Below the pieces are notes generated by a model. That model had not been told where the DNA came from and made no database searches. It saw nothing but the letters and a program-made list of their open reading frames with translations. A DNA stretch of 50,013 bases from Accumulibacter sp. (GTDB lineage Bacteria > Pseudomonadota > Gammaproteobacteria > Burkholderiales > Rhodocyclaceae): positions 1 through 50,013 of the forward strand of contig NZ_JAMTDX010000004.1 in NCBI RefSeq assembly GCF_023806625.1. The letters are read 5' to 3'. Shown here in pieces: positions 25,074 to 34,122 of the stretch (positions within the stretch are counted from its first letter, which is position 1; the number at the start of each line of letters is the position of its first letter). Both the position numbers and the translations under genes were made by a program.

Positions 25074-27767
25074 ATGGCATCTCTGCCCGAAAACCCGCTG
25101 TCAGCCGACCTTGGCGACCCGGATCCACAGGAAACCCAGGAGTGGCGAGACGCGCTGAGCGGCGTGATCGACCAGGAGGGACCCGAGCGGGCGCACTTCC
25201 TGATCCAGGAAATGATTGCCCAGGCCCGGCACGAAGGAATCAACATCCCCTACAGCGCGACGACCGAGTACATCAACACGATTCCGGTCGATCAGCAGCC
25301 GAAGTACCCGGGGAACGCGGACATGGAAATCCGCATCCACAACTACATTCGCTGGAATGCGATGGCGATGGTCGTGCGCGCCAACCGGCGGAGCAACGTC
25401 GGTGGGCACATCGCCTCGTTCGCCTCGGCCGCGGCGCTCTACGACGTTGGCTTCTCGTGGTTCTGGCGCGCACCGACCGAGAGCCACGGCGGCGACCTGA
25501 TCTTCTTCCAGGGGCATTCGGTTCCCGGCGTCTATGCGCGCGCGCACCTGCTCGGGCGCCTGACTGACGAGCAGATGGACCGCTTCCGTCACGAGGTCGA
25601 CGGCCAGGGCGTCTCGTCGTATCCGCACCCCTGGCTGATGCCCGAGTTCTGGCAGTTCCCGACCGTGTCGATGGGCCTTGGACCGATCCAGGCGATCTAC
25701 CAGGCGCGGTTCATGAAGTACCTCGACAGCCGCGGCTTCATCAAAGCCGGCGACCGGAAGGTCTGGGCGTTCCTCGGCGACGGCGAAACCGACGAGGTCG
25801 AATCGCTCGGGGCGATCGGCCTGGCTGCGCGCGACCGGCTCGACAACCTGATCTTCGTGATCAACTGCAATCTGCAGCGTCTCGACGGGCCGGTCCGTGG
25901 CAACGGCAAGATCATCCAGGAACTCGAAGGCGTGTTCCGCGGCGCCGGCTGGAACGTCCTCAAGGTGATCTGGGGAACGAACTGGGACGCGCTGTTCCTC
26001 CGCGACAAGAAGGGATTGCTCAAGAAGCGGATGATGGAGATCGTCGATGGCGAGTACCAGACCTTCAAGGCCAAGAACGGCGCTTATGTCCGTGAGCACT
26101 TCTTCAACACCCCGGAACTCAGGGAACTCGTCGCCGACTGGACCGACGACCAGGTTTGGTCGCTGAATCGCGGCGGCCACGACATCTTCAAGATCTTCAG
26201 CGCGTACAAGAGCGCCTTCGAGCACAAGGGGCAGCCGACGCTCGTCCTCGCCAAGACGATCAAGGGCTACGGGATGGGCCAGGCCGGCGAGGCGATGAAC
26301 ATCTCGCATCAGCAGAAGAAGCTCGACTACGACGCGATCCGGCGTTTCCGCGATCGCTTCAGCCTGCCGGTGCGCGACGATCAGCTCGACGAGCTTCCCT
26401 ATCTCAAGTTCGCCGAGGGATCGCCCGAGCTGACCTATATGCGCCAGCGGCGGATGGACCTCGGCGGCTACCTGCCGAAGCGCCGACGGACGGCTGCGCC
26501 GCTCGAAATCCCCGAGCTGTCGGCGTTCGACGCGCTGCTCAGGGCTTCTGGCGAGGGTCGCGAGATCTCGACGACGATGGCCATCGTGCGTTTCCTGAAC
26601 ATCCTGCTCAAGGACCGCAAGGTCGGCCGGCACGTCGTGCCGATCGTTCCCGACGAATCGCGGACTTTCGGGATGGAGGGCCTGTTCCGCCAGATCGGTA
26701 TCTGGAACCCCGAGGGGCAGAAGTACGTTCCCGAGGACCATGATCAGCTGATGTTCTACAAGGAGTCGAAGGACGGGCAGGTGCTCCAGGAAGGGATCAA
26801 CGAAGCCGGCGCGATGAGCGACTGGATCGCCGCGGCGACTTCGTACTCGGTTCACGGCGTGCAGATGATCCCCTTTTACATTTTCTACTCGATGTTCGGG
26901 CTGCAGCGGACGATGGACCTCTGCTGGGCGGCGGCCGACCAGCGCGCGCGCGGCTTCCTGATCGGCGGGACGGCCGGCAGGACGACGCTCAACGGCGAGG
27001 GCCTGCAGCACGAGGACGGACATTCGCTGGTCCTCTCGAGCGTGATTCCGAACTGCCTGAGCTACGATCCGACCTTCGCCTTCGAGATCGCCGTGATCAT
27101 GCGCGAGGGGATGCGCCGGATGTACCAGGAGCAGGAGGACATCTTCTACTACGTCACGGTGATGAACGAGAACTACGAGCATCCCGAGATGCCCGCGGGT
27201 GCCGAGGCGGACATTCTCAGGGGGATGTACCTGTTCCGCCGCGGCCAGTCGTCGGATACCAATCCGGTCGCGCCGAGGGTCCAGCTGCTCGGCTCGGGGA
27301 CGATCTTCCGCGAGGTCATCGCCGCAGCCGAAATGCTCAAGAAGGACTGGGGAGTCGACGCCGACCTCTGGGGCTGCCCGAGCTTCACCGAGCTGGCGCG
27401 TGACGGCTACGCGGCGCAGCGCTGGAACCTGCTCAATCCGACGGCCAGGGCGAAGCTCTCGCACGTCGAGAACTGTCTCGACGACACGCGTGGCCCGATC
27501 GTCGCGGCCAGCGACTACGTCCGCCTGTTCGCCGAGCAGATTCGCCCCTTCGTCCACCGGCGCTATGTCGTTCTCGGTACCGACGGCTTCGGGCGGTCGG
27601 ACACTCGCGAGAAGCTCAGGCACTTCTTCGAGGTCGATCGTTACTGGGTGACGCTGGCAGCGCTCAAGGCGCTGGCCGACGACGGCGAGATCGATCGCGG
27701 CAGGGCTGCCGAAGCGATCGCCCGCTACGGCATCGACGTCAACAAGCCGAATCCGGTTACCGTCTAG
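25074..27767 (+). CDS. aceE: Pyruvate dehydrogenase E1 component, homodimeric type
   Basis: 897 residues, close to the 887 of the E. coli enzyme. It decarboxylates pyruvate with thiamine diphosphate and acetylates the lipoyl group of E2. The N-terminus (QETQEWRDALSGVIDQEG, TTEYINTIPVDQQPKYPG) and the TPP-binding segment starting GDGETDEVESLGAIGLA and ending in VINCN are typical. So are IKGYGMGQAGE and the conserved central segments (VPIVPDESRTFGMEGLFRQ). AGGAGATC upstream of ATG 25074 sets the start. It is the first gene of an aceE-aceF-lpdA operon, with 12 bases to aceF, and supplies acetyl-CoA. The protein is full length, with no sign of damage. Confidence 0.97.
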   Translation: MASLPENPLSADLGDPDPQETQEWRDALSGVIDQEGPERAHFLIQEMIAQARHEGINIPYSATTEYINTIPVDQQPKYPGNADMEIRIHNYIRWNAMAMVVRANRRSNVGGHIASFASAAALYDVGFSWFWRAPTESHGGDLIFFQGHSVPGVYARAHLLGRLTDEQMDRFRHEVDGQGVSSYPHPWLMPEFWQFPTVSMGLGPIQAIYQARFMKYLDSRGFIKAGDRKVWAFLGDGETDEVESLGAIGLAARDRLDNLIFVINCNLQRLDGPVRGNGKIIQELEGVFRGAGWNVLKVIWGTNWDALFLRDKKGLLKKRMMEIVDGEYQTFKAKNGAYVREHFFNTPELRELVADWTDDQVWSLNRGGHDIFKIFSAYKSAFEHKGQPTLVLAKTIKGYGMGQAGEAMNISHQQKKLDYDAIRRFRDRFSLPVRDDQLDELPYLKFAEGSPELTYMRQRRMDLGGYLPKRRRTAAPLEIPELSAFDALLRASGEGREISTTMAIVRFLNILLKDRKVGRHVVPIVPDESRTFGMEGLFRQIGIWNPEGQKYVPEDHDQLMFYKESKDGQVLQEGINEAGAMSDWIAAATSYSVHGVQMIPFYIFYSMFGLQRTMDLCWAAADQRARGFLIGGTAGRTTLNGEGLQHEDGHSLVLSSVIPNCLSYDPTFAFEIAVIMREGMRRMYQEQEDIFYYVTVMNENYEHPEMPAGAEADILRGMYLFRRGQSSDTNPVAPRVQLLGSGTIFREVIAAAEMLKKDWGVDADLWGCPSFTELARDGYAAQRWNLLNPTARAKLSHVENCLDDTRGPIVAASDYVRLFAEQIRPFVHRRYVVLGTDGFGRSDTREKLRHFFEVDRYWVTLAALKALADDGEIDRGRAAEAIARYGIDVNKPNPVTV

Positions 27768-27779
27768 GGGAGTTGCACG

Positions 27780-29108
27780 ATGAGCCAACTGATCGAAGTG
27801 AAGGTTCCCGACATCGGTGATTTCCACGACGTGCCGGTCATCGACATCTGCGTGCGCGTCGGCGACGCGGTCAAGATCGATGACCCGCTGGTCACCCTCG
27901 AATCGGACAAGGCGACGATGGACGTTCCCTCCTCGGCCTCGGGGGTGGTCCGCGAGATCCGCGTCGCGCTCGGCGACAAGGTGTCGCAGGGAAGAGTCGT
28001 CGTCGTCCTCGACGGGGACACGGCGGCCGCCGCGAGCGGGACGGCGGCAGCAGCGCAGTCCGAGTCGCTCGCCTCTCCGGCGGCTGCCCCCGCGGCGACG
28101 GTCGTCGAGCCGGTGCGCGTCGCGTCACCAGCTCCGGCGGTTCCGGCAGCGCCGCTGGTCGCTGCGCCTGCCGCGCCGGCTCTGCCGTCCGGATCGCGGA
28201 CGCACGCCAGCCCGTCGGTACGCCTGTTCGCCCGCGAGCTCGGCGTCGACCTGACCAAGGTTCCGGCGAGTGGCGCGAAGGGCAGGATCCTCAAGGAGGA
28301 CGTCAGCGCCTACGTCAAGGGCGTGCTGACCACGCCGCAGGTGCGAGCCGCCGAGGCGCCTGCGCTTGGCGGCGGCCTCGATCTGCTGCCCTGGCCGAAG
28401 GTCGATTACGCGAAATTCGGTCCGGTCGAGGTCCGCCCGCTGGCGCGGATCCGCAAGATTTCGGCGCAGAACCTCGCCCGCAACTGGGTGATGATCCCCG
28501 CGGTCACCTATCACGAAGACGCCGACATCACCGATCTCGAGGCCTTCCGCGTCGAGGTCAACCGTGAGAACGAGAAGTCGGGACTGAAGATCACCATGCT
28601 CGCCTTCCTGATCAAGGCTTGCGCCGTCGCGCTGAGGAAGTTCCCCGAGTTCAACAGCTCGCTCGATGGCGACGATTTGATCCTCAAGCAGTATTGCCAC
28701 ATCGCTTTCGCCGCCGATACCCCACAGGGTCTGGTCGTTCCGGTGATCCGCGATGCCGACCGGAAGTCGGTCGGCGAACTGGCCAGGGAGACCGGCCAGC
28801 TGGCGGCGAAGGCGCGCGACGGCAAGCTGACGCCCGGCGAAATGACCGGCGCGTGCTTCACGATTTCCAGCGTCGGCGGGATCGGCGGGACGAGCTTCTC
28901 GCCGATCATCAACGCGCCCGAAGTGGCCATCCTCGGGGTCAGCAAGTCGCTGATCAAGCCGGTGTGGAACGGCCGTGAGTTCGCGCCCCGGCTGATCCTG
29001 CCGCTTTCGCTGACCGCCGATCACCGGGTCATCGACGGGGCTGCGGCGACGCGCTTCAATGTTTACCTCGCCCAGTTGCTCGCCGACCTGCGGCGCGTGC
29101 TGCTCTGA
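27780..29108 (+). CDS. aceF: Dihydrolipoamide acetyltransferase (E2) of pyruvate dehydrogenase
   Basis: 442 residues. One lipoyl domain (1-75) carries the lipoylated Lys44 in ESDKATMDVP. An Ala/Pro/Val-rich linker, a peripheral-subunit-binding domain (residues about 140-180, SPSVRLFARELGVDL) and the acyltransferase core follow. The core ends in TADHRVIDG with catalytic His415 and Asp419. GGGGAG eight bases before the ATG fixes the start. E. coli AceF has three lipoyl domains; a single one here is shorter but common in other bacteria. A second copy of the lipoyl domain sits on the following Lpd protein, with long nucleotide identity. It forms the complex core with AceE and Lpd. Confidence 0.96.
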   Translation: MSQLIEVKVPDIGDFHDVPVIDICVRVGDAVKIDDPLVTLESDKATMDVPSSASGVVREIRVALGDKVSQGRVVVVLDGDTAAAASGTAAAAQSESLASPAAAPAATVVEPVRVASPAPAVPAAPLVAAPAAPALPSGSRTHASPSVRLFARELGVDLTKVPASGAKGRILKEDVSAYVKGVLTTPQVRAAEAPALGGGLDLLPWPKVDYAKFGPVEVRPLARIRKISAQNLARNWVMIPAVTYHEDADITDLEAFRVEVNRENEKSGLKITMLAFLIKACAVALRKFPEFNSSLDGDDLILKQYCHIAFAADTPQGLVVPVIRDADRKSVGELARETGQLAAKARDGKLTPGEMTGACFTISSVGGIGGTSFSPIINAPEVAILGVSKSLIKPVWNGREFAPRLILPLSLTADHRVIDGAAATRFNVYLAQLLADLRRVLL

Positions 29109-29123
29109 TCGGGAGAAGGCATC

Positions 29124-30875
29124 ATGAGCCAGATCGTTGAAGCGAAGGTTCCGGACATCGGCGACTTCCACGACGTGCCGGTGATCGACGTCTGCGTCGC
29201 CGCAGGCGACCGCGTGGCAATCGACGACGCGCTGGTCACCCTCGAATCGGACAAGGCGACGATGGACGTGCCGAGCAGCGCCGCCGGTGTCGTCCGCGAA
29301 GTCCGGGTCCGCGTCGGTGACAAGGTTTCCGAAGGATCGGTCATCGCGCTGATCGAGGTCGCCGCTCAGGGCGCCGAGAGTGCGGCTCCGGTGCCGGACG
29401 CTGCCCACGCGCCCGAATCCGGCGCTGCGCCGGCGGCGCCGGAGCAGGGTGGGTCGGCGTTCTCGGGACAGGCCGACCTCGAGTGCGAAATGCTCGTCCT
29501 CGGCGCCGGCCCCGGGGGGTACTCGGCGGCGTTCCGCAGCGCCGACCTCGGCATGAGGACGGTACTCGTCGAACGCTATCCGACTCTCGGCGGAGTCTGC
29601 CTGAACGTCGGCTGCATTCCCTCGAAGGCGCTGCTGCACGTCGCCGCGGTGCTCGAGGAGGCGCAGCATCTGGCCGAGTGCGGGGTCAGCTTCGCTTCGC
29701 CGGGTGTCGACCTCGACCGCCTGCGTGCGCACAAGGACAAGGTCGTCGGCAAGCTGACCGGCGGCCTGGCGGGAATGGCCCGCGGACGTAAGGTCGAGGT
29801 CGTCCAGGGCGTCGGCCGCTTCGTCGACGCCAACCATCTCGAAGTCACCCTTCCGGCTGGCGGGACGACGCTGATCCGCTTCGCGAAGGCGATCATCGCC
29901 GCCGGTTCGCAGCCGGTCGCGTTGCCGTTCATGCCCGATGATCCGCGGGTCGTCGATTCGACGGGAGCGCTCGAGCTGCGCCAGATCCCGAAGCGCATGC
30001 TGGTCATCGGCGGCGGCATCATCGGGCTCGAAATGGCCACCGTTTACTCGGCGCTCGGCGCGCGGATCACCGTCGCCGAACTTGCCGACAGGCTGATGCT
30101 CGGCGCCGACCGCGACCTCGTCAAGGTCTGGGAGAAAAAGAACGCGCAGCGCTTCGAGCGAGTCCTGCTGAACACCGGTGTCGTCGCGGCCAGTGCCGGG
30201 GACGAAGGCATCGAAGTGAGTTACGGCAGCGGCGAGAAGGACTGTTTCGACCTCGTCCTGGTCGCCGTCGGCCGCACGCCGAACGGCCGACGGATCGGCG
30301 CCGAGTCGGCCGGCGTGGTGGTCGACGAACGCGGATTCATTCGTGTCGATCGGCAGATGCGCACGAGTGTGCCGCACATCTTTGCCATCGGTGACCTCGT
30401 CGGACAGCCGATGCTCGCGCACAAGGCCGTGCACGAGGCCCACGTCGCTGCCGAGGCGGCGAACGGCAGCAAGCGTTGCTTCGACGCGCTGCAGATTCCC
30501 TCGGTCGCCTACACCGACCCCGAGGTCGCCTGGGCCGGCAGGACCGAAGACCAGTGCCGGGCCGAGGGGATTCGCTTCGGCAAGAGCGTCTTCCCGTGGG
30601 CGGCGTCCGGACGCGCGCTGGCCAACGGTCGTGACGAGGGCTTCACCAAGTTGATCTTCGACGAGGAGACGCATCGGGTGATCGGTGGCGGCATCGTCGG
30701 CACGCACGCCGGCGACCTGATCGGCGAGGTCTGCCTGGCGATCGAGATGGGCTGCGACGCGGCCGACATCGGTCACACGATTCACCCGCACCCAACCCTG
30801 GGCGAATCGATCGGCCTGGCCGCCGAGGTCTACGAGGGCGTGTGTACCGACCTGCCGGCAGCGAAAAGGAAGTAG
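29124..30875 (+). CDS. lpdA: Dihydrolipoyl dehydrogenase (E3) with N-terminal lipoyl domain
   Basis: 583 residues. Residues 1-77 are a lipoyl domain (DIGDFHDVPVIDVCVAAG, ESDKATMDVPSS) joined by an Ala/Pro linker to a flavoprotein disulfide reductase. The reductase has the FAD motif GAGPGGYSAAFRSADLG, redox cysteines 159 and 164 (GVCLNVGCIPSK), an NAD-binding GGGIIGLEMA and the C-terminal active-site HPHPTLGESIG. GGGAGAAGG upstream of the ATG supports the start, 15 bases after aceF. It reoxidises the dihydrolipoyl group of E2. Lipoyl-E3 fusions are known in Neisseria, related betaproteobacteria and some others, which fits the proposed placement. It ends the operon. Confidence 0.96.
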   Translation: MSQIVEAKVPDIGDFHDVPVIDVCVAAGDRVAIDDALVTLESDKATMDVPSSAAGVVREVRVRVGDKVSEGSVIALIEVAAQGAESAAPVPDAAHAPESGAAPAAPEQGGSAFSGQADLECEMLVLGAGPGGYSAAFRSADLGMRTVLVERYPTLGGVCLNVGCIPSKALLHVAAVLEEAQHLAECGVSFASPGVDLDRLRAHKDKVVGKLTGGLAGMARGRKVEVVQGVGRFVDANHLEVTLPAGGTTLIRFAKAIIAAGSQPVALPFMPDDPRVVDSTGALELRQIPKRMLVIGGGIIGLEMATVYSALGARITVAELADRLMLGADRDLVKVWEKKNAQRFERVLLNTGVVAASAGDEGIEVSYGSGEKDCFDLVLVAVGRTPNGRRIGAESAGVVVDERGFIRVDRQMRTSVPHIFAIGDLVGQPMLAHKAVHEAHVAAEAANGSKRCFDALQIPSVAYTDPEVAWAGRTEDQCRAEGIRFGKSVFPWAASGRALANGRDEGFTKLIFDEETHRVIGGGIVGTHAGDLIGEVCLAIEMGCDAADIGHTIHPHPTLGESIGLAAEVYEGVCTDLPAAKRK

Positions 30876-31042
30876 CCGGAGAGGCACTCGTGCGGCGCCC
30901 GATCCCGAGCCGATCGGGGAGGTGGCCGGGCACCGGTCGGTGGTCGCCGCGTTGACCTTTGGCCGACGATCGCCTATCGTGGGATCAGTCGCGTCAACCG
31001 GGTTCGCAGCCTGCTGTGGGCCCTGATCCGGAGGAAAGGCCG

Positions 31043-32266
31043 ATGCTTCCGCTGATTCCGCTGGTTTCGCTTGCGGCGAGCGTGGTTCCCGAACTGATCG
31101 GCCTTTTCGCCGGCCAGCGGGCGGGCGAGGTGGCCACCAAGGTCGCCGAAGTGGTCCGCGAGGTGACCGGGACCGACGACCCGCAAGCGGCTGCCGAGGC
31201 GATCAAGCTCGACCCGGCGAAGGCCGCCGAGCTGCAGGTCCGACTGGCCGAGATCAACCAGCGCTACGTCGAGCTGCAACTCGCCGATGCGAAGAGCGAG
31301 CGCGAGGCGATGGTCGCCACGCTGGCCCAGCAGGTCGCCGACCGGACCCGCGCGTCGCAGACGATGCTCGAGGCGCTGCACGAGAAGGATTGGGCCGGGC
31401 GTCTGGTCGGCCTCGCGCCAGTCGGCGTGTCGATCGTCGTCCTCGTCGGCTTCTTCGTGTTTACGATCTGGCTGGTCAAGTCTCCGCCGACCGGCGATCA
31501 GGCGATCACCCTGCTCAACGTCCTGATCGGTGCGCTCGTCGCCGGCTTCACCGCGGTGATCAACTTCTGGCTGGGTTCGAGTCAGGGTTCGCGCGAGAAG
31601 GACCGTGCGGTCGTCGCCCTGCAGCGTACGCAGGCCGAACAGGCCGCCGATACGCTCAAGGAGGTGCGCGCCGCGTCGACGGCCCAGATCGACGCGCTGA
31701 TCAAGGCCTCCCCCGCCACGTCGGCTGCGCTCGCCCAGCCGCTCCCGGGGATGCCGAGCCGCTTCGATCTCTGTGTCGACCTCGTTCTCGGCAAGGAAGG
31801 CGGTTTCTCCAATCACCCCGAAGACCCTGGTGGCCCGACGATGATGGGCATCACCCAGGCGACGCTCGCCGCGTGGCGTGGCCACCCGGTTTCGGCCGAC
31901 GACGTCCGCACTCTCGGAAGAACCGAGGCGCTGGACATCTACCGCGCCAACTACTGGAACGCGATGCGCTGTGACGACCTGCCGAAAGGCGTCGACCTGA
32001 TGGTCTTCGACTTCGGCGTCAATGCCGGCATCACGCGCTCGGTGCGCCTGTTGCAGAAGGTCGCCGGTGCCGAGCAGGACGGATCGATCGGCAACCTGAC
32101 GCTGCGCGCGGTGCGCGCGAGCAACCCGGCGGCACTCGTCGAGGCGCTGGCCAGCGGACGGCTCGATTTCTATCGCTCGCTGGATACCTACCCGACTTTC
32201 GGCAGAGGCTGGGAGAATCGCGTCGCCGACATCCGCAAGCAGGCGCTGCTGATGGTCGCCGCCTGA
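31043..32266 (+). CDS. Holin-like domain fused to a GH108 muramidase
   Basis: 407 residues. Residues 1-200 match the three-helix holin family of gene-transfer-agent type: an N-terminal hydrophobic helix (LPLIPLVSLAASVVPELIG), two central helices (VGVSIVVLVGFFVFTIWLV, NVLIGALVAGFTAVINFWL) and the tail GSSQGSREKD. Residues about 240-405 are a GH108 lysozyme with catalytic Glu252 in KEGGFSNHPEDPGGPTMMGIT, followed by the peptidoglycan-binding part (DFGVNAGITRSVRLLQKV). GGAGGAAAG before ATG 31043 decides the start; the frame is open upstream but without similarity. Holin and endolysin are normally separate proteins. No phage structural genes adjoin it, so it may serve in cell-wall-dependent export (type 10 secretion) rather than lysis; that is inference. 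Confidence 0.85.
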   Translation: MLPLIPLVSLAASVVPELIGLFAGQRAGEVATKVAEVVREVTGTDDPQAAAEAIKLDPAKAAELQVRLAEINQRYVELQLADAKSEREAMVATLAQQVADRTRASQTMLEALHEKDWAGRLVGLAPVGVSIVVLVGFFVFTIWLVKSPPTGDQAITLLNVLIGALVAGFTAVINFWLGSSQGSREKDRAVVALQRTQAEQAADTLKEVRAASTAQIDALIKASPATSAALAQPLPGMPSRFDLCVDLVLGKEGGFSNHPEDPGGPTMMGITQATLAAWRGHPVSADDVRTLGRTEALDIYRANYWNAMRCDDLPKGVDLMVFDFGVNAGITRSVRLLQKVAGAEQDGSIGNLTLRAVRASNPAALVEALASGRLDFYRSLDTYPTFGRGWENRVADIRKQALLMVAA

Positions 32267-32275
32267 CCGGTCGCC

Positions 32276-33004
32276 GTGGTCTGCCGTCCTTCTGCAGGGT
32301 TCCGCGGGGTGGTCTGCGCGGTGCTCTGCGCAGCCTGTTGCTGGTGTGCACCGCTGTTCGCCGGCGAGAGGGCCGATCCGTCGGTGCAGGCGACGATCCG
32401 TGCTGCGAAAATGGGTGATCCGGCGGCCCAGTTGAGGCTCGGCGACATGTACGACCTGGGGCAGGGAGTTGCCCAGGACCAGCGGGAGGCGGTCAGATGG
32501 TACGCGCTTTCCGCGAGGCAGGGCAACGCGCAGGCCCAGTTCGCCCTCGCCGAGATGTACAAGAACGGCGACGGGGTGAATCGCGACCTGCAGGAGGCGC
32601 TCAAGTGGTATCGCAAGGCCGCCGATCAGGGACACCCCGGCGCGCAGCTGCTGCTCGGCGTGATCTACGAGAGCGGTACGGGCGTCACCCCCGACCTGCG
32701 CGAGGCGGCTCGCTGGTACAGGCTGGCGGCGAACGGTGGCGATGCGCGGGCGCAACTGCTCCTCGGCAATTTCTACAACACGGGTCAGGGGGTGGCGCGC
32801 AACGCCGTCGCCGCGTATGCGCTGTACACGGTGTCGGCCGGGCGTGTGGCGCAGAACAATCCGGCGCTGACCCATCGCGCCAACCTGGCCAAGGGAATGA
32901 GCACCGCCGAAGTCGACCGGGCGACGGCGCTTGCCCGGGAGATGGACGCGCCCGGCAAGCTGCTCGAGGCGCTCGATCGCCATCTGGCGAAGCCTGCTCG
33001 GTAA
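32276..33004 (+). CDS. Exported Sel1-repeat (TPR-like) protein
   Basis: 242 residues, starting at GTG. The first 30 form a signal peptide (VVCAVLCAACCWCAPLFAG). Four Sel1 repeats follow, each with the A-x-x-G-D/N-x-x-A-Q pattern and G-x-G-V (AKMGDPAAQLRLGDMYDLGQ, ARQGNAQAQFALAEMYKNG, ADQGHPGAQLLLGVIYESG, ANGGDARAQLLLGNFYNTG). Sel1 repeats are alpha-solenoid protein-binding scaffolds. The gene starts nine bases after the holin-muramidase gene, so it is probably cotranscribed and may act in the periplasm with it. No strong ribosome site is visible, so it may depend on coupling. Confidence 0.85.
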   Translation: MVCRPSAGFRGVVCAVLCAACCWCAPLFAGERADPSVQATIRAAKMGDPAAQLRLGDMYDLGQGVAQDQREAVRWYALSARQGNAQAQFALAEMYKNGDGVNRDLQEALKWYRKAADQGHPGAQLLLGVIYESGTGVTPDLREAARWYRLAANGGDARAQLLLGNFYNTGQGVARNAVAAYALYTVSAGRVAQNNPALTHRANLAKGMSTAEVDRATALAREMDAPGKLLEALDRHLAKPAR

Positions 33005-33006
33005 GC

Positions 33007-34122
33007 CTACCGCGACGCCGCCTTCGACGCATGGGCGGCGCCTGAGGTCGCTGCCGATCGCTCGGTGGCGCCGGGCAGCAGACTGGCCAGCGCCGCGTGA
33101 CGAGCCTCTGCAGGCAGCGCCGCGAGTTCGCGGACGCGCGCGTAGAATTGCGGCAGATCGTGCTGCTGTTCGGCCAGCAGCGCCTCGAAGGCGGGCACCA
33201 GGTCGCCATAGAGCGCAAGCGAAGCGAGGGTCGCGTTGTTCGGCACCCGGGCGAAGACCGGGCCGGCAGCGGTCCCGTCCGATGGGCCGGCGCCAAGGCC
33301 CGCGGCATCGTTGCGCAGGCCGGCGAACAGCCGGGCCTTGGCTTCGCGCTTCGCGTCGATGGGCAACGGTTCGGCGTAGAGCGTTTCGAGCATCGACCGG
33401 TAGTCGCCGACCAGCCGGGCCAGAGCGGTCTCGCGGGCACGCCGTCTGGCCACCGCCGCCTGCTCGGCGGGCGTGCCGTTCTTCTCTATCCAGCGGCGCA
33501 GCCCCTCGTCGCCGACCACCGTGGCGAACGACTCGCTGAACACCGGATCGCCAGCCACATACACGACCTGGTGGGCGAGTTCGTGAAACACGACCCCCGC
33601 GACCTCGACCGTCCCGAGGCGCAGGAAGCTGCTCAGCACCGGGTCGGCGAAGTGGCCGAGAGTCGAGTAGGCGGCGACTCCGCCGACGAAGGTGTCGTCT
33701 CCCTGGTCGCGCAGGCCCTCGGCCAATCGCTCGGCGGCCTGATGGTCGTAGTAACCGCGATAGCTGACGCAGCCGACGATCCACAGACACCAGCGCCGGG
33801 GCTCGAGCGAGAACTCCGGCGCCGCGAACACGTTCCAGACGACGTACGGACGGCCGATGTCGGCGTAGCTGCGATAACTGCCGTTGTCGGGAAGGGCCAG
33901 TTCGCGGCTCGCGAAATCGCGGATCGCAAGCACCTCCTCGAGTCTCTGGCGCAGTCGGGGATCGCTGGCCGGGTCGGCGAGGACCACCTCGATCGGCACT
34001 GCCGAGCGCATCACCGTCAAGTGTCCGCCGATCGCCTGGGTGTAGTAGCCGAGGTTGCCGCAGCCGGCGAGCAGCGCGGCGACGAGCAGAGCCAGCGAGC
34101 AGCGCTCAACCCGGCCGCTCAT
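33007..34122 (-). CDS. Lipoprotein zinc peptidase (DUF2265 aminopeptidase)
   Basis: 371 residues. The N-terminus is a lipoprotein signal with lipobox LLAGC (Cys21). GYYTQAIGGHLTVM is the conserved start of the DUF2265 putative aminopeptidase family. The zinc site HELAHQ at residues 180-185 and the downstream SESFATVVGDEG motif, with a likely third ligand, match it. The chosen ATG overlaps the upstream hydrolase by 17 bases. The long frame beyond it lies inside that gene and has no similarity. It converges on the Sel1 gene with 2 bases between. The protein is predicted to be membrane-anchored in the periplasm; its substrate is unknown. Confidence 0.85.
   Translation of the reverse strand: MSGRVERCSLALLVAALLAGCGNLGYYTQAIGGHLTVMRSAVPIEVVLADPASDPRLRQRLEEVLAIRDFASRELALPDNGSYRSYADIGRPYVVWNVFAAPEFSLEPRRWCLWIVGCVSYRGYYDHQAAERLAEGLRDQGDDTFVGGVAAYSTLGHFADPVLSSFLRLGTVEVAGVVFHELAHQVVYVAGDPVFSESFATVVGDEGLRRWIEKNGTPAEQAAVARRRARETALARLVGDYRSMLETLYAEPLPIDAKREAKARLFAGLRNDAAGLGAGPSDGTAAGPVFARVPNNATLASLALYGDLVPAFEALLAEQQHDLPQFYARVRELAALPAEARHAALASLLPGATERSAATSGAAHASKAASR

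Noticed and set aside
25101-27827. 908-residue minus-strand frame opposite aceE
   Set aside because: Pure shadow of a highly conserved gene.
30959-31042. Upstream start for the holin-muramidase gene
   Set aside because: No similarity before residue LPLIPL and a strong ribosome site directly precedes ATG 31043.
28125-33790. Two minus-strand frames of more than 900 residues opposite aceF/lpdA and the holin-muramidase region
   Set aside because: No family similarity; the plus-strand genes are well supported, and the second frame also crosses real genes on both strands.
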